DNA of 64,000 bases from SYFT01 sp964471115 (GTDB lineage: Bacteria > Acidobacteriota > Vicinamibacteria > Vicinamibacterales > SCN-69-37), in assembly GCA_964471115.1 (NCBI GenBank), contig CAYYFE010000017.1, positions 1-64,000 on the forward strand. The letters are read 5' to 3'. The notes beneath the pieces were generated by a model that was not told the origin of the DNA, did no database searches, and worked only from the letters and a program-made list of their open reading frames with translations. A program made the position numbers and the translations under genes. This document shows positions 49,918-58,717 of the stretch, piece after piece (the first letter of the stretch is position 1; each line of letters begins with the position of its first letter).

Positions 49918-51624
49918 ATGAGACACGGACGACAGCTGGTTCTGGGATGGATTGCCGTGGTGCTGCTGGCGGCGGCGCCGCAGGCGCAGGCGCCGACGGT
50001 GTCCGATCTGCGGACGCAGGCGGAGACGTCGAAGTTCACCGAATACACCAGCTACGACAACATGATGAAGTACCTGCAGGACCTGCAGGCCCGCAGCCTG
50101 GAGATGCGGGTGGGCACGTACGGCGAAACGCACAGCGGCCGGGTGTTGCCGTACGCGATCTACAGCCGTCCCACCGTGACGCAGCCATGGGAGGCCTGGG
50201 CGCTGGGCAAACCCGTCATCGTGCTGGCGGCCGGCGTGCATGGCGGCGAGCGCACCCTGCGCGAGTCGGTGCTCATCCTGATGCGCGAACTGGCCGACCG
50301 CACCTCGGAGGCCAATCGCCACCTCGACGACCTCGTCATCATCGTCGTGCCGCAGATCAACCCGGACGGGTTCTCGGCCGAGCCGAACCCGACGCGCGGC
50401 AACCTCTGGGGCCTCGACCTGAACCGCGACTACATGAAACTCGAGCAGCCCGAGATTCAGGGGTACGTGCAGAACATCATCCTGAAGTGGCAGCCGTACC
50501 TGTTCATCGACGGCCACAACGGCGGGTCATTCCCCTACAACCTGAACTACCAGTGCGGCAGCCATGCCGCCCACGACCAGCGCATCACGCAGCTGTGTGA
50601 CACCAGCATCTTCCCGGCCATCAACAAGCGCCTCGAGGCCGAACAGTTCCGCGCGTGGTACTACTCCGGCGGCAACGCGCAGCAGTGGAACGTGGGCGGG
50701 TCGGAGCCGCGCATCGGCCGGAACTACGGCGCGTTTGCCAACTCGGTCGGCATCCTCTTCGAGTCCCCCGGCGGTCAGCCGATGGAGATTGGCGTCAAGA
50801 GCGGCCTCTTGGGCTACAAGGCCGTGGTGGAGTGGTCGCGCGCGAACCGCACGGCGCTGCGTGAGGTGGTGGATCGGGCCCGTCGTGAAACGATCGCGAT
50901 GGGAGAGAAACCCGGCGACCAGGTGCCCCTCGAGGTCCGGTACGAGGCCGAGGACCAGCCGGTCAACTACCTGATCGGCGAAGGCCAGGGCGAGAACCGC
51001 AAGATCGTCGAAGTGACCGGCGCGCGCCTGATGAAGAAGCCGGTGCCGGTGATTTCGCGGCCGCGTCCGTACGCGTACGTGCTGCCGCGCGAAGCCACCG
51101 AGGCCGTCAAGCTGCTGCGTCAGCATGGCATCACGGTGGAACAGCTGACCGCGGCGTCGTCGCTCGAGATTTCGGCGTATACCGTCAAGGGCGTTCAGTA
51201 CCGCCAGGAATACAACCATGCGGCCGCCGCGCGTGTGGAGGTCGGTGAGGTCCTGACGCTGACGCGTCAGTTCCCGGCCGGGTCCTACGTGGTCCGCACG
51301 GCCCAGATGCAGGGGCGCGTGGCGGTGCACCTGCTCGAACCCGAGTCGACCGACAGCGTCATCTACTGGAATCGCATGGACGCCTGGTTGCCGCGTCCCG
51401 GCGCCGCGGCGGCCGCGCCCAGCGACGATGATGCGCCGCCGCAGGCGGGTGCGGGCGCGGGTCGTGGTCGCGGCGCAGGTGCGGGCGCAGGTGCCGGGGC
51501 CGGCGCGGGCCGAGGTGCCGGAGCCGGACGTGGAGCCGGACGCGGCGGGCAGGCCACGCCGCCGCTGGCGCCCATCTTCAAGGTGATGGCGCCGACGCCG
51601 ATGCCGTTGCGAATCGTGCAGTAA
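49918..51624 (+). CDS. secreted M14-family metallocarboxypeptidase with Gly/Ala/Arg-rich tail
   Basis: 568 aa; AAGGAG lies 9 bp before the ATG and a signal peptide follows (MRHGRQLVLGWIAVVLLAAA). The zinc carboxypeptidase domain (about residues 40-320) shows the metal-binding HGGERTLRES (His and Glu), the substrate Arg region NLWGLDLNRDYMKLEQPEI and the third ligand in FIDGHNGG. A second beta-rich region follows. Residues about 505-555 are an almost pure Gly/Ala/Arg stretch of unknown role. It is the first gene of a seven-gene operon; the next start is 2 bp after its stop. Confidence 0.9.
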   Translation: MRHGRQLVLGWIAVVLLAAAPQAQAPTVSDLRTQAETSKFTEYTSYDNMMKYLQDLQARSLEMRVGTYGETHSGRVLPYAIYSRPTVTQPWEAWALGKPVIVLAAGVHGGERTLRESVLILMRELADRTSEANRHLDDLVIIVVPQINPDGFSAEPNPTRGNLWGLDLNRDYMKLEQPEIQGYVQNIILKWQPYLFIDGHNGGSFPYNLNYQCGSHAAHDQRITQLCDTSIFPAINKRLEAEQFRAWYYSGGNAQQWNVGGSEPRIGRNYGAFANSVGILFESPGGQPMEIGVKSGLLGYKAVVEWSRANRTALREVVDRARRETIAMGEKPGDQVPLEVRYEAEDQPVNYLIGEGQGENRKIVEVTGARLMKKPVPVISRPRPYAYVLPREATEAVKLLRQHGITVEQLTAASSLEISAYTVKGVQYRQEYNHAAAARVEVGEVLTLTRQFPAGSYVVRTAQMQGRVAVHLLEPESTDSVIYWNRMDAWLPRPGAAAAAPSDDDAPPQAGAGAGRGRGAGAGAGAGAGAGRGAGAGRGAGRGGQATPPLAPIFKVMAPTPMPLRIVQ

Positions 51625-51626
51625 CC

Positions 51627-52769
51627 GTGGATCCGTTGCTCCGCTGGCGCGCAGAGTTTCCGATCCTCGACACGTGTACGTACCTGGTGAGTCATTCACT
51701 GGGGGCGATGCCGGCGCGGACGGAAACGTACCTCGCCCAGTTCGCGAAGGAGTGGGGCACTCGCGGGGTCCGGGCGTGGCATGAAGGGTGGTGGGAGGTC
51801 GGCCGGACGACGGGCGACTTGCTGGCCCCCATCATCGGCGCCGCGCCGGGCACCATCTCGATGCATCAGAACGCCACGGTCGCCCAGTCGATCGTGGCGT
51901 CCTGTTTCAGCTTCAACGGTCCGCGCCGCAAGGTGATCGTCCAGGACCTGGATTTCCCGTCGAACCATTACCTGTTTCACGGCTTCCGGCGGTACGGCGC
52001 GGACGTGGTGACGGTGCCGTCCGACGACCGGGTGCGCGGGCACATCGGCCGCGTCGTGGATGCGATTGACGAACACACGGCGCTGGTGAACCTGTCGCTC
52101 GTGTTGTTCCGCAGCGCGCACCTGCAGGACGTGCGGCCGGCGATCGAGAAGGCGCACCGGGTGGGCGCGCGGGTGGTGCTCGACCTGTATCAGGCGGCCG
52201 GTGCGGTGCCGGTGGACGTGGCGGCGCTCGGGTGTGACTTCGCCGTGGGCGGCAGCGTGAAATGGCTGTGCGGCGGCCCCGGAGCGGGCTATCTGTACGT
52301 GCGGCCCGATCTGATGACCGAACTGGCGCCGGCGGTCGTGGGCTGGGCCGGTCATGCGCGGCCGTTCCAGTTCGAACCCGGGCCGGTCGACTACGCCGAT
52401 GGCCTGGAGCGGTTCCAGAGCGGCACGCCCAACGTGCCGTCGCTGTATTCCGCGCGCGCGGGGTACGAAATCGTGGCTGAGGTCGGCGTGCCTGCTATTC
52501 GCGAGAAGTCGCTGCGGCTGACCCGCCGTCTAATGGACGCGGCGCGGGCGCGCGACTGGCGGCTGAACACCCCCGATGGCGACCACGAGCGGGGCGCGTC
52601 GGTGGTGATTGACGTGCCCGAGGGGGAGCGGGTGGCGCAGGCGCTGATTGCGCGTGAGGTCATCGTGGATTACCGGCCGGGCGCCGGCATCAGGCTGGCG
52701 CCACACTTTTATTCGACCGCGGAGGAGATCGATCACGCCGTGGCGATCATGGATGAGGTTCTGGGATGA
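51627..52769 (+). CDS. class V aminotransferase-fold PLP enzyme, kynureninase-like
   Basis: 380 aa from a GTG start. The fold-type I PLP enzyme carries the lysine in VGGSVKWLCGGPGAGYLYV (Lys212). Phosphate-binding SMHQNATVAQSIVASCFSF and the cofactor Asp region ARVVLDLYQAAGAVPVDVA are present, and the last resemble kynureninase more than cysteine desulfurases. Kynureninase cleaves kynurenine to anthranilate and alanine; whether this protein does so is not decided by the sequence. It is coupled to the hydroxyacyl-CoA dehydrogenase gene by a 4-bp overlap (52766-52769). Confidence 0.82.
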   Translation: MDPLLRWRAEFPILDTCTYLVSHSLGAMPARTETYLAQFAKEWGTRGVRAWHEGWWEVGRTTGDLLAPIIGAAPGTISMHQNATVAQSIVASCFSFNGPRRKVIVQDLDFPSNHYLFHGFRRYGADVVTVPSDDRVRGHIGRVVDAIDEHTALVNLSLVLFRSAHLQDVRPAIEKAHRVGARVVLDLYQAAGAVPVDVAALGCDFAVGGSVKWLCGGPGAGYLYVRPDLMTELAPAVVGWAGHARPFQFEPGPVDYADGLERFQSGTPNVPSLYSARAGYEIVAEVGVPAIREKSLRLTRRLMDAARARDWRLNTPDGDHERGASVVIDVPEGERVAQALIAREVIVDYRPGAGIRLAPHFYSTAEEIDHAVAIMDEVLG

Positions 52770-53611
52770 TTCGAACGATTGCCGTACTGGGCGCGGGGAC
52801 GATGGGCCATGGGGTGGCCCACGCGGCCGTGGCGGGCGGATTTGAAACGCGGCTGTACGACGTGTCCGATGCGCAGCTGGCCAAGGCGCGCGGGCAGATT
52901 GACGGCATCCTTCGCAAGGCTGTGGAACTCGGCAAGCTGCAGACGGCGGAGGCCGACGCCGCCTCGGCGCGCCTGTCGACGACCTCCAATGTGGCCGACG
53001 CGCTGGCGGAGGCCGACCTGATCATCGAGACGGCACCCGAACGCATCGACATCAAGATGGGCCTGTTCGCCGACATCGAACGCCACGCCCGCAAGGACGC
53101 GGTGGTGGCCAGCAACACGTCGGCGCTGTCGATTACCGAGATGGCCGGCACGCTGAGTGATCCCTCGCGTGTGGCCGGGATGCACTTCTTCAACCCCGTC
53201 CACAAGATGAAACTCATCGAGATCGTCCGCGCGCTCGAGTCCAGCGAGCGGGCGCTGACGACGATCGAGGAGGTGTCGCGGCAGATGGGCAAGGAGACGG
53301 TGCTCGTCAGGGAAGCGCCGGGATTCATCACCACCCGCGTGAACGCCAGCATCGGCAACGAGGCGTTTTTCATGCTGATGGAAGGCGTGGCCTCTCCGCG
53401 TGACATCGACAAGGCCCTCAAGCTGGGCCTGAACCACCCGATGGGGCCGTTCGAACTGGTCGATCTCGTGGGGCTGGACACGCGGCTCAGCATCCTCGAG
53501 TATCTGCACCGCAGCATGGGTGAAAAGTACCGGCCGTGCCCGCTCCTGGCGCAGTATGTGAAAGCCGGGCGTCTGGGCAAGAAGGTGGGCAAGGGCGTGT
53601 ATGAGTATTGA
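52766..53611 (+). CDS. 3-hydroxyacyl-CoA (3-hydroxybutyryl-CoA) dehydrogenase
   Basis: 281 aa, the typical single-domain length. The NAD-binding loop is IAVLGAGTMGHGVAHAAVAG, the catalytic His lies in MHFFNPVHKMKLIEIV, and the C-terminal dimerisation part has LKLGLNHPMGPFELVDLVGL. It oxidises 3-hydroxyacyl-CoA to 3-ketoacyl-CoA, a PaaH/Hbd-type role. It overlaps the kynureninase-like gene by 4 bp and the following enoyl-CoA hydratase by 11 bp, so the pair can carry out two consecutive beta-oxidation steps. Confidence 0.94.
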   Translation: MIRTIAVLGAGTMGHGVAHAAVAGGFETRLYDVSDAQLAKARGQIDGILRKAVELGKLQTAEADAASARLSTTSNVADALAEADLIIETAPERIDIKMGLFADIERHARKDAVVASNTSALSITEMAGTLSDPSRVAGMHFFNPVHKMKLIEIVRALESSERALTTIEEVSRQMGKETVLVREAPGFITTRVNASIGNEAFFMLMEGVASPRDIDKALKLGLNHPMGPFELVDLVGLDTRLSILEYLHRSMGEKYRPCPLLAQYVKAGRLGKKVGKGVYEY

Positions 53612-54368
53612 GGTCACCACGACCGGCCGCGTCGCCGTCGTGCGCGTCAACCGGCCCGAGGTGCGCAACGCCCTCGACACCGCGACCGTCCGGGAGATGA
53701 CGACGGCCCTGGCGGCGGTGACGGCCGACGAGGCGGTGGGCGCGATCGTGGTGACGGGCGGCGGCGACAAAGTGTTCGTCTCCGGCGCCGACATCAACGC
53801 CATCCGCGCGCGCGGCAGGGATGACGGGCTGGCGGCGATCAACCAGACCCTGTTCGCGATGCTCGATCGGTGCCCGAAGGTCACCATTGCTGCGGTCAAC
53901 GGTCTGGCGCTGGGCGGCGGCTGTGAACTGGCCAGCGCGTGCGACCTGCGCGTGGCGGCCGACCATGCGAAGTTCGGCCAGCCGGAAGTGGCGCTGGGCA
54001 TCATTCCGGGCGCGGGGGCCACGCAGCGGCTGCCGCGGTTGATCGGTCTGGGCCGCGCGAAACAGATGGTGCTCACCGGCGATCCGATCGACGCCCAGAC
54101 GGCGCTGGCGTGGGGCCTGGTGAATGCGGTGGTGCCGGGGCCCGAGGTCGTGTCGGCCGCGGTGGCGATGGCCGAGCGGATTCTGTCGCGCGGACCGCTG
54201 GCGATCCGGCTGGCCAAGGCCGCGCTGAACGCCTCGGCGCGTGTGGACCTCGAGTCCGGGTTGCTGATCGAAACGCTGGCGCAGGCGATCTGTTTCCAGT
54301 CCGAAGACAAGCAGGAAGGCACGGCCGCGTTCCTCGAGAAGCGGCCGCCGACATTCACGGGCCGCTGA
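53601..54368 (+). CDS. enoyl-CoA hydratase
   Basis: 255 aa. The crotonase motifs are intact: VFVSGADINAIRARG, the first Glu in LALGGGCELASACDLRVA and the second Glu in FGQPEVALGIIPGAGATQRL. The C-terminal phrase CFQSEDKQEGTAAFLEKRPP is typical of true hydratases. It hydrates trans-2-enoyl-CoA to 3-hydroxyacyl-CoA, the substrate of the dehydrogenase encoded just upstream. The start ATG lies within the end of that gene. The sodium symporter follows after 16 bp. Confidence 0.94.
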   Translation: MSIEVTTTGRVAVVRVNRPEVRNALDTATVREMTTALAAVTADEAVGAIVVTGGGDKVFVSGADINAIRARGRDDGLAAINQTLFAMLDRCPKVTIAAVNGLALGGGCELASACDLRVAADHAKFGQPEVALGIIPGAGATQRLPRLIGLGRAKQMVLTGDPIDAQTALAWGLVNAVVPGPEVVSAAVAMAERILSRGPLAIRLAKAALNASARVDLESGLLIETLAQAICFQSEDKQEGTAAFLEKRPPTFTGR

Positions 54369-54384
54369 CGCGGCGGGAGACCGG

Positions 54385-56148
54385 ATGCACCTCACCACAC
54401 TGGACTGGGTCATCGTGCTGGCCTCGATTGGCCTGTCGTTCCTGCCGGCCGTGTGGATGGCCCGCCGGGCCGGCCAGAACACCACCGAGTTCTTCACCTC
54501 GGGGCGCGCCGCGCCCTGGTGGCTGGTGGGCGTGTCGATGGTGGCCACCACGTTCAGCACCGACACCCCGAACCTGGTGACCAACCTCGTGCGTGAAGGC
54601 GGCGTGGCCGCCAACTGGGTCTGGTGGGCGTTCCTGCTCACCGGCATGACCACGGTGTTCTTCTACGCGAAGTTGTGGCGCCGGCTGGGCGTGGTCACCG
54701 ATCTCGAGTTCTACGAGCTGCGGTACTCGGGGCGGGCCGCGGTCTGGGTGCGCGGCTTTCGCGCCGTGTATCTCGGCGTGATCTTCAACGTGATGATCAT
54801 GGCGGCCGTCAACCTGGCGGCGGCCAAAATCGCCAACGTGTTGCTTGGCTGGCCGATGGGGCAGACGCTGCTGGTCTGCAGCGTGATCAACATCGCGTTC
54901 GCGGCGGTCTCAGGATTGTGGGGCGTGTTGGTCACCGACTTCCTGCAGTTCGGCATTGCGATGGCCGGGTCGGTGGCGGCGGCGTGGTACGCGCTGGGAC
55001 GGCCCGAAGTGGGCGGCCTTGACGGCCTGATCGCGAAGATCCCCGCCGAGACGCTGGCGATGGTGCCCGACCTGTCGGACTGGGGCGTGGCGTTGCCGCT
55101 GTTCATCGTGCCGCTGGCCGTGCAGTGGTGGTCCACGTGGTATCCCGGGTCCGAGCCCGGCGGCGGCAGTTACATCGCGCAGCGCATGCTGGCCGCGCGG
55201 TCCGAACGTGACGCCCTGTCGGGCACCCTGCTGTTCAACATCGCGCATTACGCGCTCCGTCCGTGGCCCTGGCTCATCGTGGCGCTGTCGTCGATGCTCG
55301 TGTTTCCGGAAGTCGCCGACATCGGCCGCGCCCTGCCGCACGTGGATGCGCGCCTGCTGGGGCACGACATGGCGTATCCGGCCATGTTGACGTTCCTGCC
55401 GGCCGGCGTCCTCGGTCTGATGGTGGCCGGCCTGCTGGCGGCCTACGTCTCGACGATCTCCACGCACCTCAACTGGGGCACGTCGTACCTGGTGCACGAC
55501 CTGTATCGCCGGTTCCTGCGGCCGGGGGAGTCCGAAGCGCATTACGTGCAGGTGGGACGCGTCACCACGGTGCTGCTGATGGTGCTGGCGGCCTCGGTCA
55601 CGCTGGTGCTCGAGTCGGCGCGCGGCAGCTTCAATCTGCTGCTGTCGATTGGCGCGGGCACCGGCCTGTTGTATCTGCTGCGCTGGTTCTGGTGGCGCAT
55701 CAACGCGTGGAGCGAGATCGCGGCCATGGCCAGTTCGTTCGTCCTCGCGGTGTTCGTGTTCATCCTCGAACAACAGGGCCGGGCCTGGCCGAGCCACGTG
55801 ACGCTCATCTGGACCGTGGCCGGCACCACGGCCGTGTGGCTGACCGTGACGTACCTGACGCGCCCGACCGAGGCTGATACGCTCGACCGGTTCTACCGGC
55901 TTGCGCGTCCCGCCGGGCCGGGATGGGCCGCGGTGCGCGCCCGGTGCGGCGGCCTGGCGCCGCTCGACAGTCTGTCCTCAGCCTTCGCCGCCTGGGCTCT
56001 TGGCTGCGTGCTCGTGTACAGCGCGTTGTTCGGGGTGGGGCACTGGTTGCTGGGCCATTCGGCCAGCGCGGTGGTCTCGGCGGTGGTGTTCGTGATCAGC
56101 GTGGTGTGGCTGCGCCAGCTCTGGCCCCGGTTGTGGATCACGTCGTAG
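54385..56148 (+). CDS. sodium:solute symporter family (SSS) transporter
   Basis: 587 aa with about 13 predicted membrane helices spread over the protein. The SSS family is recognised by FFTSGRAAPWWLVGVSMVAT, TTFSTDTPNLVTNLVREGG, LEFYELRYSGRAAVWVRGFR and the long hydrophobic periods that follow. These carriers import sugars, amino acids, vitamins or carboxylates with sodium. The genes overlapping its 3' end encode a sugar nucleotidyltransferase and a galactokinase-like kinase, so a monosaccharide or sugar acid is the most likely substrate (inference). Confidence 0.93.
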   Translation: MHLTTLDWVIVLASIGLSFLPAVWMARRAGQNTTEFFTSGRAAPWWLVGVSMVATTFSTDTPNLVTNLVREGGVAANWVWWAFLLTGMTTVFFYAKLWRRLGVVTDLEFYELRYSGRAAVWVRGFRAVYLGVIFNVMIMAAVNLAAAKIANVLLGWPMGQTLLVCSVINIAFAAVSGLWGVLVTDFLQFGIAMAGSVAAAWYALGRPEVGGLDGLIAKIPAETLAMVPDLSDWGVALPLFIVPLAVQWWSTWYPGSEPGGGSYIAQRMLAARSERDALSGTLLFNIAHYALRPWPWLIVALSSMLVFPEVADIGRALPHVDARLLGHDMAYPAMLTFLPAGVLGLMVAGLLAAYVSTISTHLNWGTSYLVHDLYRRFLRPGESEAHYVQVGRVTTVLLMVLAASVTLVLESARGSFNLLLSIGAGTGLLYLLRWFWWRINAWSEIAAMASSFVLAVFVFILEQQGRAWPSHVTLIWTVAGTTAVWLTVTYLTRPTEADTLDRFYRLARPAGPGWAAVRARCGGLAPLDSLSSAFAAWALGCVLVYSALFGVGHWLLGHSASAVVSAVVFVISVVWLRQLWPRLWITS

Positions 56149-56987
56149 CGCTGGTCCTGGCGCGCGGCCTGGGCACGCGCATGCGTGACGCCGCGTCGGA
56201 GGGGGCCGGTGCGGGCCTCACGTCCGCGCAGGCCGCGGCCGCCGCGGCCGGACACAAGGGCCTAATGCCGCTGGTCGATCGTCATGGCCAGGCCCGGCCG
56301 TTCCTCGACTTCGTGCTGCATCACCTGGCCGAGGCGGGATTCACCGACGTCGGACTCGTCGTGCCGCCGCCACCCGCACCCGGCGCGCCCGATCCGCTGC
56401 GCGACTACTACACCGGCGCGGGACGGCCCACTCGGCTGACCCTCACCTTGATCGTGCAGCCCGAGGCGCGCGGCACGGCCGATGCCGTGGTGGCGGCCGA
56501 CCACTGGCTTGCCGGCCGGCCGTTTGTCGTGGTCAACGCCGACAACCTGTATGCGATTGACGATCTCCGGGCGTTGCGCCGGGCGCGGGGGCCGGCGCTG
56601 CCGGTCTACGAGCGTGATGCGCTGGTGGCCCGCAGCGGCATTCCGCCCGAACGCGTCGGCGCGTTTGCGTTGCTCACTGTGGCGCCCGATGGGCACCTGC
56701 TGGACATCGTCGAAAAGCCGGGACCGGACGCCGTCGCCGCGGCGGGCGGCCGGGCGCTCATCAGCATGAACTGCTGGCGCGGCGACGCGGCCCTGGTGGC
56801 GGCCTGCCGCGACGTGCCGCTGTCGCCGCGCGGCGAATTCGAGCTGCCGGCCGCGGTGCGGCTTGCGCTCAGCCGCGGCGTTCGCTTCGACACCATTCCC
56901 GCCGTCGGGCCCGTGTTCGATCTGTCGCGCCGATCCGACGTGCCCGCGATGGCTGAGCGCCTGCGCGGGATGGAGGTGCGGCCGTGA
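56133..56987 (+). CDS. sugar-1-phosphate nucleotidyltransferase
   Basis: 284 aa from GTG 56133, 16 bp inside the symporter gene; it is the first in-frame start that leaves the N-terminal nucleotide-binding strand intact (VDHVVALVLARGLGTRMRD). The loop differs from the commoner AGGxGTR. A Ser/Ala/Gly-rich insertion (about residues 20-38) interrupts the usual spacing to the lysine motif GHKGLMPLVDRHG. The metal site VVVNADNLYAIDDL and IVEKPGPDAVAA are typical. It should make a nucleotide-sugar from a sugar-1-phosphate, presumably the product of the kinase encoded next. Confidence 0.85.
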   Translation: MDHVVALVLARGLGTRMRDAASEGAGAGLTSAQAAAAAAGHKGLMPLVDRHGQARPFLDFVLHHLAEAGFTDVGLVVPPPPAPGAPDPLRDYYTGAGRPTRLTLTLIVQPEARGTADAVVAADHWLAGRPFVVVNADNLYAIDDLRALRRARGPALPVYERDALVARSGIPPERVGAFALLTVAPDGHLLDIVEKPGPDAVAAAGGRALISMNCWRGDAALVAACRDVPLSPRGEFELPAAVRLALSRGVRFDTIPAVGPVFDLSRRSDVPAMAERLRGMEVRP

Positions 56988-58261
56988 GCGAGAGTCGCGA
57001 CGCGCTCACGGCGCTTGTCACCGAGACGTTCGAGCGGCGCATCGGGCACGCGGCGTCGTGGCGCTGGTTCGTGCCCGGCCGTATCGAGATGTTCGGCAAA
57101 CACACCGACTACGCCGGCGGCGAATCGCTGCTCGCGGCGGTGCCGCGCGGCTTCGTGGTGGCCGCCGGGCCGCGGACCGACGAACACCTGCGTATCGTGG
57201 ACGCCCGCCATCAGGAGGAGATCCTGGTGTCGATCCGCGGCGGCGAACCGTTCCGCGGCTGGGCGAACTACGGCGCGGTGACGGCGCGTCGCCTTGCGGC
57301 CAATTTTCCCGACGCCGCGTTTGGCGCCGACATCGTGGTGGCGTCCAACCTGCCGCGCGCCGCCGGCGTCAGCAGTTCATCGGCGCTCGTGGTGGGGCTG
57401 GCGCTGGCGCTCATCCGGCGCGCGGGGCTCGAGGCGCGGGCCGACTGGCACGCCGCCGTGCCCACAGCCGACCACCTGGCGTGGTATCTCGGCTGCGTCG
57501 AGAACGGCCTCGGGTACGGCACGTTGCCCGGCACGACCGGGGTGGGCACACTGGGCGGGTCGCAGGACCACACCGCGATTCTCAACTGCCGGGAGGGCCA
57601 CGTCAGCCATTACGGCTTCATTCCCGTGACCCGCCTGGCCGACATCCCCTGGCCGGACGCCTGGCGCTTCATCGTCCTGTCGAGCGGCGTCCACGCGGAC
57701 AAGGCCGGCAGCGTGCGCGACCGGTACAACCGCGCGTCATCGGCGGTTCGCGCGCTGGTGGCGCTGTGGGAACGCGAGACGGGGCATGCGCAGCCGTCGC
57801 TCACTGCGGCGCTGCGCAGCGCGCCCGATGCGGACGCGCGCCTGCGTCACGCCATCGCGCATGCGGTGGTTCCTGAGTTCTCCGCCGCCGATCTCGATCG
57901 ACGCCTCACGATGCTGGTGCGGGAGCTGGAGCGCATTCCTGCCGCCGCGGCGGCGGTGGCCGCCACGGATGCCGCCGCCCTGGGTGCGCTGGCGCGGGCC
58001 TCACAACACGACACGGAAACCCTGCTCGGCAATCAGACTCCGGAAACCATCGCGCTGGCCCGGCTGGCGTACGACCACGGCGCGTTCGCGGCCTCGGCGT
58101 TTGGCGCCGGCTTTGGCGGCAGCGTCTGGGCGCTGGCCCGCACCGACGAGGCCGAGATCGTCGCCCGCCGCTGGCATCAGGCCTACATGCAGACCTGCCG
58201 GCCGACGGGACACGTGGAGTGGTTTACGTGTGAACCCGCTGGGGGAGCAGGGGAACTGTGA
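56984..58261 (+). CDS. galactokinase-like GHMP sugar kinase
   Basis: 425 aa from GTG 56984 (GTGA overlap with the upstream stop). The galactokinase signature appears as VPGRIEMFGKHTDYAGGESL (about residues 28-47), with the change of the usual GEHTDYN to GKHTDYA. The GHMP phosphate loop is NLPRAAGVSSSSALVVGLAL, and the C-terminal motif is AFGAGFGGSVWALA. It phosphorylates the anomeric position of galactose or a related sugar; the altered signature leaves the exact sugar open. Its stop runs into an octamer dyad array that ends the operon. Confidence 0.88.
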   Translation: MSESRDALTALVTETFERRIGHAASWRWFVPGRIEMFGKHTDYAGGESLLAAVPRGFVVAAGPRTDEHLRIVDARHQEEILVSIRGGEPFRGWANYGAVTARRLAANFPDAAFGADIVVASNLPRAAGVSSSSALVVGLALALIRRAGLEARADWHAAVPTADHLAWYLGCVENGLGYGTLPGTTGVGTLGGSQDHTAILNCREGHVSHYGFIPVTRLADIPWPDAWRFIVLSSGVHADKAGSVRDRYNRASSAVRALVALWERETGHAQPSLTAALRSAPDADARLRHAIAHAVVPEFSAADLDRRLTMLVRELERIPAAAAAVAATDAAALGALARASQHDTETLLGNQTPETIALARLAYDHGAFAASAFGAGFGGSVWALARTDEAEIVARRWHQAYMQTCRPTGHVEWFTCEPAGGAGEL

Positions 58262-58328
58262 GATGACGAGATGGCGAGATGACGAGATGGCGAGATTTCG
58301 CCACCTCGCCACCTTGCCACCTTGCCAT
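58261..58328. repeat. octamer dyad array (AGATGRCG / CCACCTYG) between convergent genes
   Basis: Left units AGATGACG, AGATGGCG, AGATGACG, AGATGGCG (58261-58292) are followed by CCACCTCG, CCACCTTG, CCACCTTG (58301-58324), giving an imperfect hairpin. The kinase stop (58259-58261) touches its left edge and the cupredoxin stop (58328-58330) its right edge. Confidence 0.75.
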
Positions 58329-58717
58329 CACCGGACCGTGATCGTCCCGGTCAGGTTTGTGACCCCTGGATTGTCGTGATCGTGGAAGCCGCAGGTGCGG
58401 GCGGTGGTGAGATTGCCCGACTCGCGCGACTGGCCGGGGGCGAGCAGGCCGACCTGGTTCAGTTCGGGGCACTGCGTGTGTTCCGGGTGCGGATCACTCG
58501 TCATGTTGTGCGCGCGTGAGTCCTGATTGACGAACGTCACGCGGGTGCCGACGGCAATCTGGATGTTGCGCGGGTTGGCGCCCTGCGCGGTGATGGTGAT
58601 GGTGTTGGTCACCGTGGGCGGACCGGAGGGCGCGGTGGGCGTCCCGCCGCCCCCGCCGCCGCAGGCGGCCACGCCGATGGTCAGCGCCAGGATTCGGACC
58701 GGCATGGGAATGCGCAT
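58328..58717 (-). CDS. small cupredoxin-like lipoprotein
   Basis: 129 aa. The N-terminus has a lipobox-like IGVAACGG and a poly-Gly linker (GGGGGG) followed by Thr/Pro residues. The mature part is a single beta-sandwich with candidate type 1 copper ligands: His in SRAHNMTSD and Cys plus His in RTCGFHDHDNPGV. No C-terminal Met ligand is obvious, so the copper site may be unusual. It overlaps the upstream barrel gene by 1 bp (TGATG), and the two are cotranscribed. A periplasmic or surface electron-transfer or copper-binding role is inferred. Confidence 0.78.
   Translation of the reverse strand: MRIPMPVRILALTIGVAACGGGGGGTPTAPSGPPTVTNTITITAQGANPRNIQIAVGTRVTFVNQDSRAHNMTSDPHPEHTQCPELNQVGLLAPGQSRESGNLTTARTCGFHDHDNPGVTNLTGTITVR

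Noticed and set aside
52733..54358. 541-aa minus-strand frame over the dehydrogenase and hydratase
   Set aside because: Ser/Arg/Thr-rich antisense frame without motifs; both plus-strand enzymes have intact active sites.
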